From assembly GCA_937910975.1 (NCBI GenBank), contig CALEMZ010000263.1:1-10010 (forward strand): a DNA stretch of 10,010 nt. Reading direction: 5' to 3'. How positions within the stretch are numbered: the stretch's first letter is position 1; every line of letters starts with the position of its first letter. Under the pieces are notes generated by a model. It saw nothing but the letters and a program-made list of their open reading frames with translations. It did not search any database and was not told the DNA's origin. The DNA comes from an uncultured Pseudorhodobacter sp. (lineage in GTDB: Bacteria; Pseudomonadota; Alphaproteobacteria; Rhodobacterales; Rhodobacteraceae). The translations under genes and the position numbers were made by a program. Below are positions 4,981 through 10,010 of the stretch, in pieces.

Positions 4981-6126
4981 ATGCCGCTCAGTACCCTCTC
5001 GATAGCGCGCGCGCCGCTTTGCGCCTTTGTGGTTATGGGCATGATGTGGGGCAGTTTTGCCGCCGTGCTGCCAGACCTCAAGACGATGCTGGGCGTGGAT
5101 GAGGCGCAGCTGGGCCTGCTGTTGTTCCTGACTCCGGTGTCGGCGGTGCTCATGATGCTCATGGCCCCTGGCTTGGGCGCAGCACTGGGCCGCTTTGCGC
5201 TGCCACTCGCCACCCTGCTGATGGCGGCCAGCTTTGCGCTGCCGGGGCAAACCGCCTCACTCTTGCTGTTCCCGCTGGCGATGATGGCTTGCGGGGCGGC
5301 GACAGGGCTGACGGATGTGCTGATGAACGCGCGGGTTGCCACGCTGGAAAACACCCATGCACGGCCTTTGATGAACCTGTGCTATGCGTTTTATTCGCTG
5401 GGCTATGCAGTCGCCGCGCTGACCACCGGGGCGCTGCGCGACGTTGGCACGGCACCGGGGGTGGTGATGGCCAGCGTCTCGGCGGCGGCCTTGGTGGTGG
5501 CGCTGTTCACATGGGATAGAAATGGCCGCATCGAAGGGCTTGCCCGCCCCAAGGGTAAGGCTGCTGCCGCGCTCGGTGCGTTGCCGTTGATCGGCGGCGC
5601 AATCGTGCTGGTGGCTTTCATGACGGAAAACGCTGCCGAAAGCTGGTCGGCGCTGCATATCGAGAAAACACTCGGTGGCAGCCCGGCACAGGGGGCGCTT
5701 GGCCCCGCTGCATTGGCGCTGACCATGGCCGCCGCGCGGCTGGGGGGGCAAGCACTGATCCGGCGGATCAGCCCACTTACCTTGATGAGTGGTGGTGCTG
5801 TGATTGCAAGCTTTGGCGCACTGATCGCTGCTTTTGCGACAGGGCCCGCGATGGCCTATGCGGGATTTATCATCATGGGCATCGGGGCCTCTGTCATCGC
5901 ACCAACTGCCTTTTCCTTCGTTGGCCAAAACGCCCGGCCTGAGGCCCGCGCCCGTGCCGTCGCCCGTGCCACGCTTTTGGGCTACTTTGGGTTTTTCTTC
6001 GGCCCGCCGATTCTGGGCCTGATCGCGGGTAACTTTGGCCTACGCGCGGCCTTTGTGGCCACCGCCTGCGGCATCGCACTGGTGCTTATCCTTGCGCCAC
6101 TAATGGTGCGCAAGTCGGGCCGGTAA
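4981..6126 (+). CDS. MFS transporter, YbjJ-like
   Basis: 381 residues with about twelve hydrophobic segments split by a charged central loop near 178-195, the standard 6+6 major facilitator layout in the inner membrane. The TDVLMN motif at 111-116 followed by Glu123, and MTENAAESWSALHIEKTLG at 214-232 at the start of the second half, match the YbjJ subgroup, whose members are drug/proton or sugar-like antiporters of uncertain substrate. The start at 4981 was chosen because AAGGAG lies nine bases ahead and the first membrane helix begins soon after; the open frame upstream overlaps the divergent rplY leader and is not protein-like. It converges with lldD with 12 bases between the stops. The substrate cannot be told from sequence. 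Confidence 0.9.
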   Translation: MPLSTLSIARAPLCAFVVMGMMWGSFAAVLPDLKTMLGVDEAQLGLLLFLTPVSAVLMMLMAPGLGAALGRFALPLATLLMAASFALPGQTASLLLFPLAMMACGAATGLTDVLMNARVATLENTHARPLMNLCYAFYSLGYAVAALTTGALRDVGTAPGVVMASVSAAALVVALFTWDRNGRIEGLARPKGKAAAALGALPLIGGAIVLVAFMTENAAESWSALHIEKTLGGSPAQGALGPAALALTMAAARLGGQALIRRISPLTLMSGGAVIASFGALIAAFATGPAMAYAGFIIMGIGASVIAPTAFSFVGQNARPEARARAVARATLLGYFGFFFGPPILGLIAGNFGLRAAFVATACGIALVLILAPLMVRKSGR

Positions 6127-6142
6127 CGCGCCCTCGCGTTAC
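6123..6142. terminator. palindrome spanning both convergent stop codons
   Basis: A perfect 8-base stem (GTAACGCG / CGCGTTAC) with a CCCT loop contains the TAA of the MFS gene on one arm and the TAA of lldD on the other. It forms the same hairpin on both strands. No U-tract follows in either direction, so it may act as a compact bidirectional end or RNA-stabilising structure rather than a classical terminator. Confidence 0.5.
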
Positions 6143-7305
6143 TCGACCCAGTCGCCCTCAAACCCCTTGGGGATCAACAGGTTGTGCCGCCCAAGATCAT
6201 CGATTCCGCGCTCACCACACAGGCCCATTGTGGTAATCAGCTCTTTCTGGATCACCTCCAGCGCCTTGGTCACCCCGGCCTCACCCATTGCGCCGAGGCC
6301 GTTCACAAAGGCCCGCCCGATATAGGTGCCCTTGGCCCCCAGCGACATCGCCTTGAGCACGTCTTGCCCCGAGCGGATACCGCCGTCCATATGCACCTCG
6401 ATCTTGTCACCCACTGCGTCCACGATGCTCGACAAAGCCCGGATGGAGGAAAGCGCCCCATCCAACTGTCGCCCGCCATGGTTGGAAACCACAATCGCAT
6501 CCGCCCCTACTGAAAGCGCGTTGCGGGCATCCTCGGCATCCATGATGCCTTTGAGGATAACCTTGCCGCCCCACATCTCTTTGAATTTCGCGATCCGCTT
6601 CCAATCGAGGCTTTCGTCAAAGGCCTCGGCGGTCCAGCTTGACAGGCTCGATGGGTCCGAGATCCCCTTGGCATGGCCCACGATATTGCCAAAGAACCGC
6701 CGCTTGGTCTGCAACATGCCCAAGCCCCACTGCACTTTGGTCATCATATCGGCAATCGAGGCCGGCGTCAGTTTTGGCGGTGCGGAAAGGCCATTCTTCA
6801 GGTCCTTGTGCCGCTGCCCCATAATCTGCAAATCCACCGTAATCACGATGGCCGAACAATTCGCTGCCCGCGCGCGCTCAAACAAGCGCCGCATGAAATC
6901 ATCATCCTTCAGCGTGTAAACCTGAAACCAGAACGGCTTGGTGGTATGCGCGGCCACATCCTCGATCGAGCAGATGCTCATCGTTGACAGCGTGAAGGGC
7001 ACACCGAACTTTTCCGCCGCCTTTGCCGCCAAAATCTCGCCGTCCGCGTGCTGCATCCCCGTTAGCCCGACAGGGGCAAGCCCCACCGGCATCGCCACCT
7101 TTTCGCCGATCATGATGCTTTCGGTGCTTCGCCCCGACATATCCACCGCAACCTTCTGGCGCAGCCGCAACTGCGCGAAATCCGAGGAGTTCTCACGGAA
7201 GGTTTGCTCGGTATAAGATCCGCTCTCGGCGTAATCGTAGAACATCTTCGGCGTGCGGCGTTTGTGCATACGCTTAAGGTCTTCGATACAGGTGATAACG
7301 GGCAT
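6139..7305 (-). CDS. lldD: FMN-dependent L-lactate/alpha-hydroxyacid dehydrogenase
   Basis: 388 residues. Members oxidise L-lactate or related 2-hydroxyacids to the 2-oxoacid with FMN and pass electrons to quinone or oxygen, usually at the membrane face. The TIM-barrel signatures are complete: Tyr25 in MFYDYAESG, PVGLAPVGLTGM for FMN, Tyr130 in FQVYT, Arg165 in MGQRHKDLKNG, Lys252 in ILKGIMDAEDA, catalytic His276 and Arg279 in SNHGGRQLDGA, and the phosphate loop DGGIRSGQDVLKA plus GTYIGRAF. The His position matches E. coli LldD. The start at 7305 was chosen over an upstream in-frame ATG because GGAGG stands five bases ahead and MPVITCIEDL fits the family N-terminus. A dyad in the leader may be its operator. 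It lies 81 bases downstream of the glutamine-synthetase-like gene. Lactate is the likeliest substrate; other 2-hydroxyacids cannot be excluded. Confidence 0.92.
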   Translation of the reverse strand: MPVITCIEDLKRMHKRRTPKMFYDYAESGSYTEQTFRENSSDFAQLRLRQKVAVDMSGRSTESIMIGEKVAMPVGLAPVGLTGMQHADGEILAAKAAEKFGVPFTLSTMSICSIEDVAAHTTKPFWFQVYTLKDDDFMRRLFERARAANCSAIVITVDLQIMGQRHKDLKNGLSAPPKLTPASIADMMTKVQWGLGMLQTKRRFFGNIVGHAKGISDPSSLSSWTAEAFDESLDWKRIAKFKEMWGGKVILKGIMDAEDARNALSVGADAIVVSNHGGRQLDGALSSIRALSSIVDAVGDKIEVHMDGGIRSGQDVLKAMSLGAKGTYIGRAFVNGLGAMGEAGVTKALEVIQKELITTMGLCGERGIDDLGRHNLLIPKGFEGDWVE

Positions 7306-7324
7306 TATGGCCTCCGTTGAATGC

Positions 7325-7341
7325 GGTAAGAAATCCTTACC
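7325..7341. promoter_or_regulatory. 17-bp dyad, candidate operator of lldD
   Basis: GGTAAG-AAATC-CTTACC is a perfect 6-base inverted repeat with a 5-base centre, ending 19 bases before the lldD start. Its form, GGT and ACC half-sites around a short centre, resembles operators of GntR/FadR-type regulators such as LldR and PdhR. No regulator gene is visible in the window, so the link is inference. As RNA it could also form a small hairpin close to the ribosome binding site. Confidence 0.4.
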
Positions 7342-7361
7342 AATATCCGTGCTGAAAAACA

Positions 7362-7390
7362 ACTACCTTGAACGCCACGCGCAATGTCAA
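7362..7390 (-). promoter_or_regulatory. weak candidate promoter for lldD
   Basis: On the minus strand a perfect TTGACA (7385-7390) overlaps the stop codon of the glutamine-synthetase-like gene, and GGTAGT (7362-7367) lies 17 bases downstream as a poor -10. If used, transcription would begin near 7355 and the dyad at 7325-7341 would lie just downstream of the start, a position suited to repression. Confidence 0.3.
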
Positions 7391-8778
7391 ACCGTGTGCA
7401 AATACAGGTCGAAATCCACTTCCGAAACCGTCCGCGCCACCCGCCCATATTCCGCAGCCTTGATCGCCACAAAAGTCCGGTGCATATCCTCGCCCAATGC
7501 ACGCTTCAGGAAAGAAGACCCGCGCGCCGCCTCGATCGCACCGCGCCAATCCACCGGCATCTCGCCGATCTCCGCCCCGTCATAACCGTTGCCCGTAGTT
7601 TCCGGCCCCGGATCCACCCGATGCGCCAAGCCCGTGCGGATCCCCGCCAACACGGTCGCCGCCACCAGATAGGGGTTCGCATCCACCCCCGCGGGTCGAT
7701 GCTCGATCCGCCGTGCTTTGATGTCGCCCGCCGGAATGCGCAACGCAACCGAGCGGTTATTCACCCCCCATGACGGGGATACCGGCGCATAGGATTGCCC
7801 GACAAACCGCCGCCAGCTATTGGCGTGCGGCGCAAAAACCAGCATTGATTCCGCCATCGTTGCGCGCAGGCCGCCAAGGCTATGCAAAATGGTCTGCGAC
7901 CACACACCTTCCACGGGTTCCACAAACACATTGCGCCCGGCCTTATCCAGCATCGACACATGGAAATGCATACCCGAGCCGGCATAGGCCTCCACGGGCT
8001 TGGCCATAAAGCAGGCCGTCACCCCATGGCTGCGGGCCTGCGCCCGTACGATCCGCTTAAGCCGCATCAGATCATCGGCGGCCTGCATGACATTCTCACG
8101 GTAATGCAAGGTCAGCTCATATTGCCCCGGCGCATATTCCGAAATCAGCGTCTCGGCCTTGATGCCCGCCAAAGCTGCCCCCGCATAAATGTCGGAAAAC
8201 AAAGGCAGCATCCCATGCAAATGATTCACCGAATACACTTCGGTTTTTGAACTGGCTCGCCCATCCAACACATCGCGCGCAGGCTGGACCTTGCCATCCG
8301 CACCGCGTTCATTGGCCAATAAGAAAAACTCCAGCTCAAACGCCCCTGCGGGCCGCAAGCCTTCCAACGCCAATGCATCCACCTGCCGCTGCAATGCATG
8401 GCGCGGATCGGAGGTCATCGCAGCCCCCTCCAAATCATACATGCACATGAACACTTCGGCCCGCGCAGGCTTGGTGCCATGCAACGGCACCAATGTCCCC
8501 GGCACCGGCCAAGCACGCAAATCGCCATCGCCCTGATCCCAGATCAGGCCGGTTTCATGCACATCCTCGCCGCAAATGTCCAAGCCCAGAATTGAAATCG
8601 GCAAATGCCGCCCGCTTTTGTAAAACCCCAGCAACTCGTGCCGCCGAATGATTTTGCCGCGCCCGATGCCATTGGCGTCATGCAACACCAGATCAATCGC
8701 CTCAATCTCCGGATGCGCCGCCAAAAACGCCTCTGCTTCTTCTACCTGCGATCCCGAAGGGCTGAGCGAACCACTCAT
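7387..8778 (-). CDS. glutamine synthetase family protein (gamma-glutamyl-amine ligase type)
   Basis: 463 residues, close to PuuA-type enzymes. These activate glutamate with ATP and join it to an amine such as putrescine instead of ammonia. Family motifs are present: FELEFF with metal-ligand Glu148 and Glu150, SEYAPGQYEL with Glu214 and Glu221, GSGMHFH at 267-273, NNRSVALRIPAG at 340-351 and RRIEHRPAGVDANPYL at 356-371. The N-terminal beta-grasp part (DLVLHDANGIGRGKII) is of the PuuA rather than the GlnA kind, and the adenylylation-site tyrosine loop of housekeeping GlnA is not seen. AAGGA lies about nine bases ahead of the ATG. An aminotransferase gene stands 117 bases upstream on the same strand, which fits catabolism of polyamines or another amine. 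The actual amine cannot be read from the sequence. Confidence 0.9.
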   Translation of the reverse strand: MSGSLSPSGSQVEEAEAFLAAHPEIEAIDLVLHDANGIGRGKIIRRHELLGFYKSGRHLPISILGLDICGEDVHETGLIWDQGDGDLRAWPVPGTLVPLHGTKPARAEVFMCMYDLEGAAMTSDPRHALQRQVDALALEGLRPAGAFELEFFLLANERGADGKVQPARDVLDGRASSKTEVYSVNHLHGMLPLFSDIYAGAALAGIKAETLISEYAPGQYELTLHYRENVMQAADDLMRLKRIVRAQARSHGVTACFMAKPVEAYAGSGMHFHVSMLDKAGRNVFVEPVEGVWSQTILHSLGGLRATMAESMLVFAPHANSWRRFVGQSYAPVSPSWGVNNRSVALRIPAGDIKARRIEHRPAGVDANPYLVAATVLAGIRTGLAHRVDPGPETTGNGYDGAEIGEMPVDWRGAIEAARGSSFLKRALGEDMHRTFVAIKAAEYGRVARTVSEVDFDLYLHTV

Positions 8779-8830
8779 CTAGTCACGTCCTTACTATTGT
8801 GGGCATTGCCTGCCCGAGCTTCATCTTTGC

Positions 8831-8860
8831 AAAGGGGAGGAGGCGCGAAAGCCCCCCTTT
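8831..8860 (-). other. hairpin between aminotransferase and glutamine-synthetase-like genes
   Basis: A 7-base stem (AAAGGGG / CCCCTTT), extended by two further G-C pairs past one bulged base, encloses an 11-base loop. On the minus strand it follows the aminotransferase stop by 35 bases and is followed only by TTTGC, so termination would be partial at best. A smaller dyad, CGTGC-ATC-GCACG at 8868-8880, sits beside it. It may lower or protect the downstream message within an operon, or mark the end of the first transcript. Confidence 0.4.
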
Positions 8861-8895
8861 CCCGCGACGTGCATCGCACGGCGCAACCCCAAGCC

Positions 8896-10010
8896 TTACT
8901 CAAACAACTCCGCCAAAATCTCTATAAACGCCCCGATCAATCGATCCACCTGGCGCTTTTTTGTGGCCGGGCTTACCAGCATCATATTGTGAAACGGCGC
9001 AATCAAGCAGCCCCGGTTCACGAGGCCGATATGCAGCGCGCGCTCCACCGCGCCCATATGCGCGGTCATCGCCTCGGTGCCATTCCTCAACGGCCCCGGC
9101 GCGCAAATAAACTCCACCCGCGCGCCCACGCGGACCACATGCCAAGGGGCGCAAACCCCAGTAATCGCCGCAGCTAGCCCTGCCTCCAGCCGTACGGCAC
9201 GCTTTTCCATATGCGCGTAAGCCGCCCGCGTCATCACTTGCGCTAGATTCGCGCGCAGTGCGGCGAATTGCAGCGGATTGCCCGATAGCGTCGTACCCAT
9301 GCCCGAATGTCCCGGCACCCGCCCCGCGTCATAACTTGCAAAACGCACAGCAATATCAGGGGCCAGCCCCCAAGCCGCACAAGCGACCCCGCCCGCCACA
9401 GCCTTGCCAATCACAAAAAGATCGGCGTGCAGGCCATTGCCCCGCGCCCAACCGCCCAACCCGCTCGAAACCGTGTGGGTTTCATCCAGAATCAGCAGCA
9501 CGTTCGCCGCATCACAAGCCGTACGCACCGCCTCCCAATAGCCCGGTGCGGGTAGCACCATGGCGCAATTGGTCATCACCGGTTCGGCCAAAACTGCGGC
9601 CACGTCGCCCGCCGCAAACGCTGCCTGCAACGCGGCAAGATCATTGAATTCCGCCACAACCGCATGCTGGGCCGGGTCGGCCACTTGCCCCACCATGCCC
9701 GCCCGCGTCACCGTGCGCCCACCCTCCAGCGCAACCATCACATCCTCAACCGTGCCATGATAGGAACCGTTGAACACCAAAATCTTTGGCCGCCCCGTCA
9801 CCGCCCGCGCCACCCGAATGGCGCAGCGATTGGCGTCCGAGGCTGTGGTGGCAATCTGCCAGCGAAAATCACCAAAACGTTTGGTCAGCAGCCGTCCGGC
9901 CTCCAGCGCATCAAGGCTGGGCAGCATATAGGTCAGCCCCCGGCTTGCCTGCTGCGCCACCGCTTTTGCCACGGGTTTGGGGGAGTGGCCAAATAGGCTG
10001 CCGGTATCGC
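8896..10010 (-). CDS. class III PLP-dependent aminotransferase (5' end outside window)
   Basis: 371 codons are visible, entering at the right edge and ending at TAA. The family runs to about 430-460 residues, so the N-terminal part is missing. The class III aminotransferase/glutamate-1-semialdehyde aminomutase fold is clear: SLFGHSPKPVAKAV near the visible start, TYMLPS, ATTASDANRCAIRVARA, FNGSYHGTVED, the PLP-holding ILDETHT (Asp at visible residue 175), the Schiff-base lysine in LFVIGKAVAGG (visible residue 202) and GTTLSGNPL. A GTG at 9972 is not the start, because family-like sequence continues upstream to the edge. It is followed by the glutamine-synthetase-like gene, so an amine or amino-acid donor role in the same pathway is likely. 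It is probably not hemL, since the context is not tetrapyrrole synthesis. The substrate is unknown. Confidence 0.92.
   Translation of the reverse strand, partial: DTGSLFGHSPKPVAKAVAQQASRGLTYMLPSLDALEAGRLLTKRFGDFRWQIATTASDANRCAIRVARAVTGRPKILVFNGSYHGTVEDVMVALEGGRTVTRAGMVGQVADPAQHAVVAEFNDLAALQAAFAAGDVAAVLAEPVMTNCAMVLPAPGYWEAVRTACDAANVLLILDETHTVSSGLGGWARGNGLHADLFVIGKAVAGGVACAAWGLAPDIAVRFASYDAGRVPGHSGMGTTLSGNPLQFAALRANLAQVMTRAAYAHMEKRAVRLEAGLAAAITGVCAPWHVVRVGARVEFICAPGPLRNGTEAMTAHMGAVERALHIGLVNRGCLIAPFHNMMLVSPATKKRQVDRLIGAFIEILAELFE

Noticed and set aside
4860..5354. Minus-strand frame opposite the MFS gene
   Set aside because: It is a mirror frame of a GC-rich gene with no domain. The forward frame has twelve membrane segments and YbjJ-type motifs.
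7306..7362. Upstream ATG for lldD, 19 codons earlier
   Set aside because: It has no ribosome binding site, crosses the dyad, and the ATG at 7305 has GGAGG at ideal spacing with the family N-terminus.

Overview
The window looks like a chromosomal segment of an alphaproteobacterium, most likely a marine Rhodobacterales (Roseobacter-like) species. The reasons are the high-GC third codon positions, a peptidyl-tRNA hydrolase with an Ala/Pro-rich C-terminal extension next to a long-form L25 (CTC type), and a suite of short accessory genes (DUF2332, DUF2237, group III truncated globin). This taxonomic call is by recognition; no search was run. No tRNA, rRNA, insertion sequence, phage gene or CRISPR array was seen.

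Bases 1-1257 (+ strand) are the unusual part. The window opens inside the last codons of a gene whose product ends in eleven Ser-(Asn/Asp)-Asp-Asp repeats. After a strong hairpin comes a second exported protein: a Tat-like signal peptide, a PepSY-like module and a long Asp/Ser tail with eight Asp-Asp-Ser-Ser repeats. Eighteen bases later is a two-helix membrane protein with a cytoplasmic LuxR/GerE-type DNA-binding domain. Together they look like a small cassette of secreted, polyanionic, probably cation-binding proteins with a membrane-tethered regulator. Its function is unknown.

Bases 1249-4800 (- strand) form a housekeeping/accessory block read right to left: rplY (ribosomal protein L25), a hairpin terminator, pth (peptidyl-tRNA hydrolase), a DUF2332 protein overlapping pth by ATGA, a possible 34-residue ORF, a cysteine-rich DUF2237 protein and a group III truncated haemoglobin. 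The globin gene ends tail-to-tail with the LuxR-like gene, overlapping it by 9 bases.

Bases 4981-6126 (+ strand) encode a YbjJ-type MFS transporter, divergent from rplY. Its stop codon and that of the convergent lldD gene sit in one 20-base palindrome.

Bases 6139-10010 (- strand) hold a metabolic block: a class III PLP aminotransferase (its first part lies beyond the window), a glutamine-synthetase-family (gamma-glutamyl-amine ligase type) enzyme and an FMN-dependent L-lactate/alpha-hydroxyacid dehydrogenase. The first two suggest amine or polyamine nitrogen use. The dehydrogenase has a 17-base dyad in its leader that could be an operator.
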